Assembly: GCA_964390645.1 (NCBI GenBank)
Contig: CAYMLL010000123.1
Span: 1 to 20,410 of the forward strand
Reading direction: 5' to 3'
Source of the DNA: CAYMLL01 sp964390645
Lineage (GTDB): Bacteria; Planctomycetota; UBA8108
Length of the DNA stretch: 20,410 nucleotides
The translations under genes were made by a program, and so were the position numbers. Below the pieces are notes generated by a model. The model had not been told where the DNA came from and did not search any database. It saw only the letters and a program-made list of their open reading frames with translations. Positions 8,461-16,609 of this stretch are shown here, piece after piece (the stretch's first letter is position 1; each line of letters starts with the position of its first letter).

Positions 8461-9906
8461 ATGCATCACGATCCGCAAGAGCTCGAACGACTCCGCACCC
8501 TCGTCTCGCGTCGCACCTTTCTCTCGCGCACGGGCGCCGGGATGGGAACGATCGCGCTGTCGTCCCTTCTGAGCCGGGAGGGCCTCGCCGCTGATCCCGA
8601 GAGTCTCCGCAATTCTCAGCGCGGGTCCTTGCCGATCTTCCATCACCGTCCACGCGCCAAGCGCGTGATCTTCCTGGTGATGGCCGGCGGCGCCTCGCAC
8701 CTCGAGACGCTGGATCCGAAGCCGAAGCTCGCCTCGATGAACGGCAAGGCGATGCCGGAGTCGATCACCAAGGGGCAGCCGATCGCACAGCTGCAGGGCC
8801 AGAAGCTCAAGTGCCTCGGACCCCAGCACGAGTTCAAGTCCTTCGGCAATTCCGGGCAGCAGATTTCCGCGGCCTTTCCGCATATCGGCTCGGTCGCCGA
8901 TGAGATCTGCATCATCCGGTCGATGGTGACTCAGCAGATCAACCATGACCCCGCGCACACGTTCATGAACACCGGCACGGCGATATCGGGTCGACCGAGC
9001 ATGGGCTCCTGGCTGTGGTACGGTCTCGGCAATGAGGCGGACGACCTGCCCGGCTTCGTTGTGATGGTCTCGGTCGGCGGCGCACAGGATCAGCCGATCG
9101 CGTCGCGGCAGTGGCAAGCCGGCTTCGTGCCGAGTCGCTACCAGGGAGTCTACCTGCGCTCGAAAGGGGATCCGGTGCTCTATCTGAAGAATCCCGCCGG
9201 CATCGACCCGGTGAGGCAACGAGACGTGATCTCCGCTGTCGAGCAGCTCAACCGCAAGTTCGACGACCGTGTTCACGACCCGGAGATCGGCACTCGTATC
9301 AGCCAGTACGAGATGGCGTTCCGGATGCAGAAGAGCGTGCCCGAGGTCGCCGATTTCTCGAAGGAGCGGAAGGACACCCTCGACCTCTACGGAGTCAAGG
9401 GTGCCGATGGCAGCTTTGCGGCGAACTGCCTGCTGGCTCGCCGCATGGCCGAGCGCGGCGTTCGCTTTATCCAGCTCTACCATCGTGGCTGGGATCACCA
9501 CGGCGGGATCAAGGGGGGCATCCGGACGACGGCTCGCCACGTCGACCGGGCGTCGGCGGCGCTCTTGCAGGACCTCAAGCAGCGCGGTCTTCTCGAGGAC
9601 ACGCTGGTGGTCTGGGGTGGCGAGTTCGGCCGCACTCCGATGGCGCAAGGCAGCGGCCGTGATCACCACATCAAGGGATTCTCGTGGTGGCTTGCCGGCG
9701 GCGGCGTCAAGGGCGGAACCTCCTACGGGGCGACCGACGAGCTCGGATACAACGCCGTCGAGAACGTCTGCCACGTTCACGACTTCCACGCGACGATGCT
9801 CCACCTGCTCGGAATCGACCACAAGCGCCTGACGTATCGATTCCAGGGCCGGGATTTCCGGCTGACGGACGTGCACGGCAACGTGATTCACGACGTCCTC
9901 GCATGA
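8461..9906 (+). CDS. DUF1501 family protein with Tat signal, pair 2
   Basis: This 481-residue DUF1501 (PF07394) protein has a clear Tat motif, SRRTFLS at residues 16-22, followed by a hydrophobic segment ending near LSREGLAAD, so it is probably exported folded. The characteristic blocks are MAGGASHLETLDPKP, RSMVTQQINHDPAHTF, YHRGWDHHG, GGEFGRTP (Glu388), GRDHH (Asp401, His402, His403) and VHDFHATMLHLLGIDHKRLTYRFQGRDFRLTDVHG at the C-terminus. These Asp/His/Glu blocks correspond to the metal sites of the alkaline phosphatase/sulfatase superfamily; a substrate is not known. The ATG is three bases after the stop of the cytochrome partner, with GAGGA (8449-8453) in the partner's last codons as ribosome-binding site. 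The next gene begins 13 bases after its stop, so the operon probably continues. Confidence 0.95.
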   Translation: MHHDPQELERLRTLVSRRTFLSRTGAGMGTIALSSLLSREGLAADPESLRNSQRGSLPIFHHRPRAKRVIFLVMAGGASHLETLDPKPKLASMNGKAMPESITKGQPIAQLQGQKLKCLGPQHEFKSFGNSGQQISAAFPHIGSVADEICIIRSMVTQQINHDPAHTFMNTGTAISGRPSMGSWLWYGLGNEADDLPGFVVMVSVGGAQDQPIASRQWQAGFVPSRYQGVYLRSKGDPVLYLKNPAGIDPVRQRDVISAVEQLNRKFDDRVHDPEIGTRISQYEMAFRMQKSVPEVADFSKERKDTLDLYGVKGADGSFAANCLLARRMAERGVRFIQLYHRGWDHHGGIKGGIRTTARHVDRASAALLQDLKQRGLLEDTLVVWGGEFGRTPMAQGSGRDHHIKGFSWWLAGGGVKGGTSYGATDELGYNAVENVCHVHDFHATMLHLLGIDHKRLTYRFQGRDFRLTDVHGNVIHDVLA

Positions 9907-9919
9907 CACGAGCTCGTCG

Positions 9920-11236
9920 ATGATGGCACGACGTCTGATAGCCAACGTGCTGGCGTTCGTATCGACCTGCACGGCGTCCGGACAGAGCGACGAGTTCGAG
10001 CACGAGCCGATCCGCTACTCGAAGACGACGCCCCGGAATCGCGTCTCCGAGCTGCAAGCGCGGATCGAGAAGGGCGCGTGGTCGCCCGACCGACGCGACG
10101 GCAAGGCGCGCGTGCTCTCCGTCCTGGAAGCGCTGGAGGTCCCGGCCGAGTCGCAGGTTCTCGTGTTCTCGAAGACGAGCCAGCAGAACACCCGCATCTC
10201 TCCGTCCACACCGCGGGCGATCTACTTCTCGGACGACTGTTACGTCGGCTGGGTTCAGGGCGGCAGCATCGAGATCGCCGTCGCCGACGAGAGGCTCGGG
10301 ATGGTGTTTTACGTGCTCGACCCACGAGCCGCGGGATCGACCCCTCGATTCCGTCGGGATCGGGCGTGTCTTTCGTGCCACGGCGCAGGGCGGACCGAGC
10401 GAGTTCCCGGAGTTCTCGTACGGTCGGTCTTCCCTAGCGGCTCCGGCTTTCCGTTCTTCTCGCAGGGCACGTTCCAGACGACCCACGCGAGTCCCTTCCG
10501 GGAGCGCTGGGGCGGGTGGTACGTCACCGGCACCCACGGCGACATGCGCCACATGGGCAACGTGTTCGCGCGGCAGATCGAGGGAGGCGTCGAGCTCGAC
10601 CGGGACGCGGGGGCCAACGTCACGTCGCTGGCGTCCCGCCTTCACCTCGATCCGTATCCACGAAAGACCAGTGACATCGTCGCGTTGATGGTGCTCGAGC
10701 ACCAGGTGATCGCGCAGAATGCGATCGTCCGTGCGGACTTTGCGACTCGCCGAGCGCTCTGGCGTCAGGAGTCGCTGCGGCGTGCGCTCGGGGAGCCGGT
10801 GACTCGGGCGCTGCAGGGCTCGGCGTTGAGGATCGTTCAGGCCGAGGTCGAGCGCGTGCTCCGGAAGCTCCTCTTCTCGAGAGAGGCGCTCTTGACGGAC
10901 CGAGTGAGGGGCAGCGAGGGTTTCGTGGAGGCCTTTCGATGTGGTCGTCGTGCGCTCTCGACGGGGGAGTCACTTCGTGATCTCGATCTCCGCACGCGTC
11001 TATTCCGTCACCGGCTGAGCTACATGATCCACTCGATCGCGTTCGACGCGCTGCCGGAGCAGATCCGCTCCCGGATTTACAAGCGACTCTGGGACATTCT
11101 GACGGGTGAGGACCGCTCCGGGGAGTTCGCGCACCTCGACGCCGAGGAGCGGGCGACGATCTTGCGGGTTCTTCGCGGGACGAAGAGAGGGCTGCCCGCG
11201 TACTGGACGAAGGCGCGGGACCCGGCCTCCGGCTGA
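9920..11236 (+). CDS. Conserved planctomycete protein with one CxxCH haem motif (unnamed family)
   Basis: This is a 438-residue protein. The N-terminus is weakly hydrophobic (ARRLIANVLAFVSTCTASG) and may be a signal peptide. Near the middle, RDRACLSCHG carries a single c-type haem motif (C150, C153, H154). Other conserved-looking stretches are PRAIYFSDDCYVGWVQGG, the segment FRERWGGWYVTGTHGDMRHMGN after the haem site, DIVALMVLEHQ, and a C-terminal helical region with YMIHSIAFDALPEQ and RIYKRLWDILTGED. I recall similar proteins in planctomycetes and verrucomicrobia, mostly annotated as cytochrome or hypothetical; no function is established. Two Met in tandem start the ORF at 9920 and 9923; the ribosome-binding site is weak. 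It lies 13 bases behind the pair 2 DUF1501 gene on the same strand, so it is likely co-transcribed and could exchange electrons with the cytochrome domains of that operon. That role is inference. Confidence 0.88.
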   Translation: MMARRLIANVLAFVSTCTASGQSDEFEHEPIRYSKTTPRNRVSELQARIEKGAWSPDRRDGKARVLSVLEALEVPAESQVLVFSKTSQQNTRISPSTPRAIYFSDDCYVGWVQGGSIEIAVADERLGMVFYVLDPRAAGSTPRFRRDRACLSCHGAGRTERVPGVLVRSVFPSGSGFPFFSQGTFQTTHASPFRERWGGWYVTGTHGDMRHMGNVFARQIEGGVELDRDAGANVTSLASRLHLDPYPRKTSDIVALMVLEHQVIAQNAIVRADFATRRALWRQESLRRALGEPVTRALQGSALRIVQAEVERVLRKLLFSREALLTDRVRGSEGFVEAFRCGRRALSTGESLRDLDLRTRLFRHRLSYMIHSIAFDALPEQIRSRIYKRLWDILTGEDRSGEFAHLDAEERATILRVLRGTKRGLPAYWTKARDPASG

Positions 11237-11274
11237 GCTCGGAGGCTGACTCGGGGTGATCGGGGCCCTTGCCC

Positions 11275-12762
11275 TTACGCGACGATGCTCTCGACCACGT
11301 CGCCGTGGACGTCCGTCAGCCGGAAATCCCGACCCTGGAAGCGGAACGTCAGCTTCTCGTGGTCGAAGCCGAGCAGGTGGAGGATGGTCGCTTGCAGGTC
11401 GTGAACGTGCACCTTGTCGCGTGCGACCGTGAAGCCGAGCTCGTCCGACTCGCCGTGCATGATGCCGCCCTTGACGCCGCCGCCGGCGAGGAACATGGAG
11501 TAGCAGTCCGGGAAATGGTCGCGGCCGAGCACGCTGCCTTTTGCCGTGCGGCCCTCGCGAAAAGGCGTGCGGCCGAACTCGCCGCCACAGATGATCAGTG
11601 TTTCGTCGAGGAGGCCGCGCCGCTGCAGATCATCGATCAGCGCCGCGATGGGCCGGTCCATCGTCGCGCACTTCTTGGTCAGGCCGTCGCGGATGTCCTC
11701 GCGGGGATTCGTGCCGTGGAAGTCCCATCCCCAGTCGAAGAGCTGCACGTAGCGCACGCCCGCCTCGACGAGCCGGCGAGCCAGGAGGCAATTGTTCGCG
11801 AAGCTCGACCCGCCCGGCATGGCGCCGTAGTCCTCGAGTGTCCTCTTCGACTCGCGCGAGATGTCCATGACCTCGGGCGCCGCTGTCTGCATGCGGTACG
11901 CGAGCTCGTACTGTGAGATGCGCGTCAGCGTCTCCGGATGACCGAGCTCCTTCGCCTGCAGCTGGTTGAGGTCGCGAAGGGCGTCGAGGCTGAAGCGCCG
12001 CATCTGACGGTTCATGCCGGGGGGGTTCGAGACGTAGAGGATGGGGTCGCCCTTCGAGCGACACTGAACACCCTGGTAGACCGACGGCAGGAAGCCGCTC
12101 CCGAAGGAGTTCTTGCCGCCGTTCGGCTGCACGCCGCTCGAGATCAGCGCGACGAAGCCGGGCAGGTTCTCGTTCTGAGTGCCGAGGCCGTAGGTGACCC
12201 ACGAACCGAGCGACGGCCTCCCGGAGCGCGGGGAACCGGTGTATAGAAGCAGCTCGGCGGGCGCGTGGTTGAACTGGTCGGTCGTCATGGAGCGGATGAC
12301 GCAGAGCTTGTCCGCCACCTTCTGCAGGTTCGGCAGCGCGTCGGAGAGCCAGATGCCGCCCTCTCCGTGGCGCGTGAAGTCGCGTGGCGTGCCCAGGAGC
12401 TTCGGTGTTCCTGACGTGAACGCGAATCGCTTGCCCTCGAGGTGGCTCTGCGGGCAGGGCTTGCCGGTCAGCTTCACGAGCGCGGGCTTGTAGTCGTAGA
12501 GATCGAGGTGCGGCGGCGAGCCGGTGAGGTGGAGGTAGATCACCCGCTTCGCCCGGGCGCGGAAGTTCGGTGCTCGCGGGGCGAGAGCGCCGTTCTGGCT
12601 CGACAGATTCCCTGCTCTGGTCTCCTTCGCGAGCATCGACGCGAGCGCGATCGAGCCGAGACTCAGCTGCGAGCTCTTCAGGAAGTGACGACGGGTGACG
12701 TGACGCAGAGCTTCGAGTCGAGGGTGCAGGGCTGGGTGTCGAGGGGGAACCGGCGAGCTCAC
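11275..12762 (-). CDS. DUF1501 family protein with Tat signal, GTG start, pair 3
   Basis: This 495-residue DUF1501 (PF07394) protein carries the textbook Tat motif RRHFLK (R24-K29), followed by LGSIALASMLAKE. Family blocks are LHLTGSPPHLDLYDYKP, RSMTTDQFNHAPAELL, FDWGWDFHG, GGEFGRTP (Glu395), GRDHF (Asp415, His416), and VHDLQATILHLLGFDHEKLTFRFQGRDFRLTDVHG at the end. The start is GTG at 12762-12760. An ATG at 12767 is in another frame and meets a stop after two codons. The GTG is supported by GAGGTG five bases upstream, overlapping the stop of the upstream gene. The gene starts four bases after the end of its PSCyt partner. It converges with the CxxCH gene at 11236 (38 bases between) with only a weak GC-rich hairpin. 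The predicted role is the same unknown extracytoplasmic activity as its two paralogues; in the C-terminal block it is closer to copy 2 than to copy 1. Confidence 0.94.
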   Translation of the reverse strand: MSSPVPPRHPALHPRLEALRHVTRRHFLKSSQLSLGSIALASMLAKETRAGNLSSQNGALAPRAPNFRARAKRVIYLHLTGSPPHLDLYDYKPALVKLTGKPCPQSHLEGKRFAFTSGTPKLLGTPRDFTRHGEGGIWLSDALPNLQKVADKLCVIRSMTTDQFNHAPAELLLYTGSPRSGRPSLGSWVTYGLGTQNENLPGFVALISSGVQPNGGKNSFGSGFLPSVYQGVQCRSKGDPILYVSNPPGMNRQMRRFSLDALRDLNQLQAKELGHPETLTRISQYELAYRMQTAAPEVMDISRESKRTLEDYGAMPGGSSFANNCLLARRLVEAGVRYVQLFDWGWDFHGTNPREDIRDGLTKKCATMDRPIAALIDDLQRRGLLDETLIICGGEFGRTPFREGRTAKGSVLGRDHFPDCYSMFLAGGGVKGGIMHGESDELGFTVARDKVHVHDLQATILHLLGFDHEKLTFRFQGRDFRLTDVHGDVVESIVA

Positions 12763-12766
12763 GTCA

Positions 12767-15700
12767 TCACCTCTTCATCAACATTTCGTCGAGATTCAGG
12801 AGAACATTGCCGACCACCGTCCACGCGGCGAGCTCGGCCGGGTCGGAGTCCTCCGGCAGAGGACCGAGCGGCTTCGAGGCCATCAGACGGGCCTCCCCGG
12901 GATCCTTCGCGAACGCGGTTCGGGCGGTCTCGAAGAGCGCGATCAGGCGATCCAGCTCCATGTCGCTCGGCGGTCGTCCCAGGCAGCGGAGGAACCCGGC
13001 CGTCGCCCTGTCACGTGTCGACCCGTCGACCGAGGCGATGTCGCGTGCCAGAGCCTGGGCAGCCTCGATGTAGACCTCGTCGTTGAGCGTCACGAGAGCC
13101 TGGATCGGTGTGTTCGTTCGCCCCCTTCGCCCCGTGCAGACCTCGCGGCTGGGGGCATCGAACGCCGCCATCGACGGATAGGGGTTCGAGCGCCGCCAGG
13201 TCGTGTAGAGCCCGCGGCGGTAGCGGTCCTCGCCGCTGCTCGTCTTCCAGTCGATGCCGCCGCCGAAGGCCGCGCTGACGCCGAGCTTCGGCTGTGGGGG
13301 CTTTGCCGGTGGGCCGTACATCTTCTCGCTCAGCAGTCCGCTGACGAAGAGCGCCTGGTCGCGGACCATCTCGGCGCTGAGGCGGAAGCGAGGACCTCTC
13401 GCGAGCAGACGGTTGTCCGGGTCCTTCTCGAGCAGCTCCGGCGTCACGCGGGACGACTGCCGATATGCCGCCGAGGTCACGAGCGTGCGCAGGAGTGCCT
13501 TCACATCCCAGCCCTGGCGCAAGAGCTCCGTTGCAAGCCAGTCGAGAAGCTCGGGATGCGAGGGCAGCTCTCCCTGCGAACCGAACTCCTCGATCGTGCG
13601 TACGAGGCCGACACCGAAGATCTTCTCCCAGAGGCGATTGACGATGACGCGAGCGGTCAGCGGGTTGCGCTCGTCGACGAGCCAGCGGGCGAGTGTCAGC
13701 CGGTCCGCCTCGGCTCCCTCCGGCGGTGTGTGGAAGACCGCGGGAAGACCGGCGGAGACCTCCTTGCCGACGTCCAGGAAGTTCCCGCGACGCTGGATAC
13801 GGGTCTTCCGCCGCTGCTTCGCCGTCAGGTCGCGCTGGATCGGGACCGAGGTGTCGGCCTTGATCTCGGAGAGGTGCTTCTCGCTCGTCGTGAGCTCCTT
13901 CCGTATCTCCGACAGATCCGCAGACACGTGCTCGAGGTAGTGCTTCGTCAGCTCGGCCTCGCCATCGGCGTCGCGCTTCTCGGCTCCGAGCTCGAGGAGC
14001 GAGCGGATCTCCGGAGGCAGGCGGCCTCGGTCTCCGGCTCGCGCATCGCTCGAGATCGACACGCGCAGCCGGCCGATGGTGTGTCCCGTGTGCCGCGACA
14101 GCTGCTCGATACCGAGCGAGAGCTTCGATCCGGTTTCCAGCTGCAGTGCCGAGGTCGGGATCAGTGTCAGTGCGTGCTTCTTGCCGGTCGCTCCGCCGAT
14201 GGCCCAGCCGCGGCCGGCGACGTCCGGGTTGTCGATGATGTCCTGCGCGGCGAACTTCTCCTGCGAGTAGCCGGCGAGTGCGGTGGCGAAGGTCACGTCG
14301 CGGACACTGCTGAGAGCGAACTCGACGCTCGTCTCGGGGGCCTTGGCGATGGTTCTCTCCCAGACGGTGGATCGCTTCTCGTCGAGGACGGACAGGCGTG
14401 CGCCGTCGAGGCGCTGCTGCAGCTCGCCGTCAGTGCGGTTCCATACCACGATGCGGTCGACCGGTTGACTCGAGCCGAGGTCGAGCTCCCACCACGGATT
14501 GTCGGTGATCGCCGTGTGGGTCGTCGATCTTGCCTCGTGGTAGAGGCCGTCGGTGTTGCCGTCGATCGCCAGCTTCGCGGGTCCGTCGAAGTCCGTGCTG
14601 TTCTGTGTCGCCTTGCCCGAGGTGGCGATGTTCTTGCCGCCGCCGAAGACCTGCACTTCCGCGAGCGACAGCATGCGGCCCTTGCCGGGGAGGTCGACGC
14701 GGACATGGCGTGCGCGCCGGCTCGCGTCCCCCCGGGGCGGCGCCCGGGCCCGAACGCGCGCCAGCACCAACATGCCCCCCCCGTGTCCGGGGCCGCCACC
14801 GGGGAGCGAGTCGTGGGGCAGCACCTCGATGCGCAGCGCCGTGAGCATCTGCGACTCGGCGCCGGACTGGAACTCGAAGGAGTAGATGTCCGTATCCGCG
14901 CCCTTCTCGATCAGCGCGGAGTGGTCCGCCAGCAACTTCATCTCGGCGCCCGACCTCGCGTTCGCCGACGAGGGTGCCAGCGAACTCCATTCAGCCGGCT
15001 TCTCGAGCCGCTCCTGCCACCGGAGCTTGGCCTCGAGGAGCTCGGGGGTCGGTGTCGACAGCTTCTCCCGCAGCCGCGTGACGGTAGCCTCGAGATCGCG
15101 CTTCTTCTTCAGCTGGCCGTCGGTCCAGATCGGTAGTGTCGGGGCCTCGTTGCGTCGGTCGGCGTCCTGCGTGTTGTTGAAGATCGCGAAGAGGCGGAAG
15201 TACTCCTCCTGCGAGATCGGATCGTACTTGTGGTTGTGGCACTGGGCGCAGGCGATCGTCGTGCCCATCCACACCTCCATCGTCGTGTTGACACGGTCGA
15301 CGATGGCGACGTTACGAAACTCCTCGTCGTTGGTGCCGCCCTCGTTGTTGGTCAGCGTGTTGCGATGAAACGCGGTGCCGATCAGCTGCTCGTCGGTGGG
15401 CTCCGGGAGGAGATCGCCGGCGATCTGCTCGACGGTGAAGACATCGAACGGCTTGTTCGCGTTCAGCGACCGGATGACCCAGTCTCGATAAGCCCAGATC
15501 GTCCGTGGAGGGTCGTCTGCGTAGCCGGCCGAGTCAGCGTATCGTGCGAGGTCGAGCCACATGCGCGCCCAGTGCTCGCCGTAGCTGCGCTTCGCCAGGA
15601 GGCGGTCGACGTGGCTCTCGTAGGCGTTCTCGCTCGTGTCATCGAGAAATCGAGAGAGCTCCGAGGCCGTCGGAGGCAAGCCGGTCAGGTCGAGGGCGAC

Positions 15701-16240
15701 GCGACGCGCGATGGCCCGGCGGTCCGCCTCGGGCGCCGGTGTCAGACCCCCACGCTCGAGTCGCGCCAGCAGGAAGCGGTCGATCTCTCCGCGCGGCCAT
15801 GATGTGCGCTTCACCGGCGGCGGCGTCGCGCGCTCCGGCTCGACGTACGACCAGTGCCTCGCGTACTTCGCCCCGTCGTCGATCCACCTGCGAAGGAGTT
15901 CGACCTCGTCGTCCGTCAGCCGATCGCCCTTCTGCGGGGGCGGCATGCGCTCGTCCGCGTCCCGGTGCGTGACGCGCAGGATCAGCTGGCTCGCATCCGG
16001 CGCCCCCGGGATCACCGCCGCACGTCCGTCGAGGTCGGCCCTGGCGTCCGCTTCCCGGTCCAGCCTCAGGTTCGCCTTGCGCTGTGCGGCGTCCGGCCCG
16101 TGACACTGGAAGCAGCGGTTCGAGAGGATCGGCCGGATGTCGAGGTTGAAGTCGATCGCCGGCGTCGGCGGAGCCGCCATCGCGGCGGTCGTCGCGGCGG
16201 CGACCAGGAGGCCGAGGATCGTGATCTGCGGCGGAGCCAT
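12767..16240 (-). CDS. PSCyt1-DUF1549-F5/8C-like-DUF1553 protein, pair 3
   Basis: This 1157-residue protein is the largest in the window. A signal peptide (MAPPQITILGLLVAAATTAAMAA) precedes PSCyt1 (PF07635) with CFQCH (C43, C46, H47) and RMPPPQKGD. DUF1549/PSCyt2 contains LDLTGLPPTASEL and CAQCHNHKYDP (C331, C334, H335). Residues about 513-641 form a discoidin/F5/8C-like galactose-binding domain (LSLAEVQVFGGG, LAIDGNTDG, NPWWELDLGSSQPVDRIVVWN). A second beta-rich segment at about 643-728 includes AGYSQEKF, GWAIGG and HTIGRLRVS, and a charged helical, possibly coiled-coil linker follows at about 740-795. DUF1553/PSD1 runs from about 845 on, with ARWLVDERNPLTARVIVNRLWEKIFG. ATG 16240 was chosen because a signal peptide follows immediately; an upstream in-frame extension to 16342 lies in the promoter region. 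The family often carries such lectin-like inserts, suggesting glycan binding. Residues around 485-512 are unusually Gly/Ala/Arg-rich and GC-rich. Confidence 0.95.
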   Translation of the reverse strand: MAPPQITILGLLVAAATTAAMAAPPTPAIDFNLDIRPILSNRCFQCHGPDAAQRKANLRLDREADARADLDGRAAVIPGAPDASQLILRVTHRDADERMPPPQKGDRLTDDEVELLRRWIDDGAKYARHWSYVEPERATPPPVKRTSWPRGEIDRFLLARLERGGLTPAPEADRRAIARRVALDLTGLPPTASELSRFLDDTSENAYESHVDRLLAKRSYGEHWARMWLDLARYADSAGYADDPPRTIWAYRDWVIRSLNANKPFDVFTVEQIAGDLLPEPTDEQLIGTAFHRNTLTNNEGGTNDEEFRNVAIVDRVNTTMEVWMGTTIACAQCHNHKYDPISQEEYFRLFAIFNNTQDADRRNEAPTLPIWTDGQLKKKRDLEATVTRLREKLSTPTPELLEAKLRWQERLEKPAEWSSLAPSSANARSGAEMKLLADHSALIEKGADTDIYSFEFQSGAESQMLTALRIEVLPHDSLPGGGPGHGGGMLVLARVRARAPPRGDASRRARHVRVDLPGKGRMLSLAEVQVFGGGKNIATSGKATQNSTDFDGPAKLAIDGNTDGLYHEARSTTHTAITDNPWWELDLGSSQPVDRIVVWNRTDGELQQRLDGARLSVLDEKRSTVWERTIAKAPETSVEFALSSVRDVTFATALAGYSQEKFAAQDIIDNPDVAGRGWAIGGATGKKHALTLIPTSALQLETGSKLSLGIEQLSRHTGHTIGRLRVSISSDARAGDRGRLPPEIRSLLELGAEKRDADGEAELTKHYLEHVSADLSEIRKELTTSEKHLSEIKADTSVPIQRDLTAKQRRKTRIQRRGNFLDVGKEVSAGLPAVFHTPPEGAEADRLTLARWLVDERNPLTARVIVNRLWEKIFGVGLVRTIEEFGSQGELPSHPELLDWLATELLRQGWDVKALLRTLVTSAAYRQSSRVTPELLEKDPDNRLLARGPRFRLSAEMVRDQALFVSGLLSEKMYGPPAKPPQPKLGVSAAFGGGIDWKTSSGEDRYRRGLYTTWRRSNPYPSMAAFDAPSREVCTGRRGRTNTPIQALVTLNDEVYIEAAQALARDIASVDGSTRDRATAGFLRCLGRPPSDMELDRLIALFETARTAFAKDPGEARLMASKPLGPLPEDSDPAELAAWTVVGNVLLNLDEMLMKR
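12768..12773 (-). promoter_or_regulatory. Ribosome-binding site deciding the GTG start of the pair 3 DUF1501 gene
   Basis: Read on the minus strand, GAGGTG lies five bases before the GTG at 12762 and overlaps the stop codon of the upstream gene (12769-12767). This arrangement supports translational coupling and explains the use of a non-ATG start, since the nearby ATG at 12767 is out of frame. Confidence 0.6.
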
Positions 16241-16312
16241 GTCGTTGACACTCGGGAAGATAGGGAATCGCCGAAGGCTCCTCGTGGGAACGCCGACGGA
16301 CGTCACAGCGTC

Positions 16313-16342
16313 TACTATCCCCGCGAGGATCGCAGGATTCAA
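16313..16342 (-). promoter_or_regulatory. Candidate sigma70-type promoter for the pair 3 operon
   Basis: On the minus strand TTGAAT (16342-16337) and GATAGT (16318-16313) are separated by 18 bases. Each matches the consensus -35 and -10 hexamers at four of six positions. They lie about 73 bases upstream of the ATG at 16240 inside the divergent intergenic region. The call is based on motif reading only. Confidence 0.33.
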
Positions 16343-16440
16343 CGTTCGACGTCGGGGCTTGGTCGTTCATCGGCCCCCGGGCCTGCGAGCGGTGCCGACT
16401 GCTCGCCGGGGGAAAGCGCTGTCGGAGCACGCGGGACACC

Positions 16441-16470
16441 TTGACCTCGACGCTGTCGGAGGGCGACAAT
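16441..16470 (+). promoter_or_regulatory. Candidate sigma70-type promoter for the propeller-cytochrome-dehydrogenase operon
   Basis: TTGACC at 16441-16446 matches the -35 consensus at five of six positions. GACAAT at 16465-16470 is a fair -10 hexamer (four of six), with an 18-base spacer. The distance to the ATG at 16610 implies a leader of roughly 135 bases. This is the best-looking promoter in the window by eye, but it is untested. Confidence 0.4.
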
Positions 16471-16609
16471 CCCGGTGGCAGCTTCTTGTAGCAGAACGAG
16501 TTACGATCGGATTCGCGCCGCTCGACGGGGGCGTCGCCTGGCGGCCGGGAGGTCGGGTCGACCGGCTGCGACTCCTGCGACCGACACTGATACCGAAGGA
16601 GACGAGACC

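Larger units (their letters stand above)
16241..16609. other. Divergent intergenic region between pair 3 and the propeller operon
   Basis: This stretch of 369 bases separates the ATG of the minus-strand PSCyt gene and the ATG of the plus-strand propeller gene. No protein-like ORF is supported: the frames that stay open encode Arg/Gly/Pro-rich sequence typical of GC-rich non-coding DNA. It holds two candidate promoters, one on each strand (16313-16342 minus, 16441-16470 plus), and the AAGGAG ribosome-binding site of the propeller gene at 16596-16601. The plus-strand leader would be about 135 bases long, but no riboswitch-like fold was recognised. Confidence 0.6.

Noticed and set aside
7891..9972. 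Long minus-strand open frame of about 690 codons opposite pair 2
   Set aside because: It lies antisense to the end of the PSCyt gene and the whole DUF1501 gene. Its translation is rich in Arg, Val, Leu and Asp without any recognisable family, as expected for the antisense frame of GC-rich coding DNA.
11237..11274. GGGC-CCTT-GCCC hairpin between the convergent genes as a terminator
   Set aside because: The stem is only four base pairs and no T-run follows; this is too weak to call.
303..11366. Identical stretch of 23 bases near 303-325 and 11344-11366, considered as a dispersed repeat
   Set aside because: Both copies encode the conserved DHEKLTF block at the ends of two DUF1501 genes. Shared protein motif and codon preference explain it, and the similarity stops at the motif.
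13556..15136. Plus-strand open frame of more than 500 codons opposite the pair 3 PSCyt gene
   Set aside because: It is antisense to a gene with clear DUF1549, F5/8C-like and DUF1553 domains, and its composition is shadow-like.
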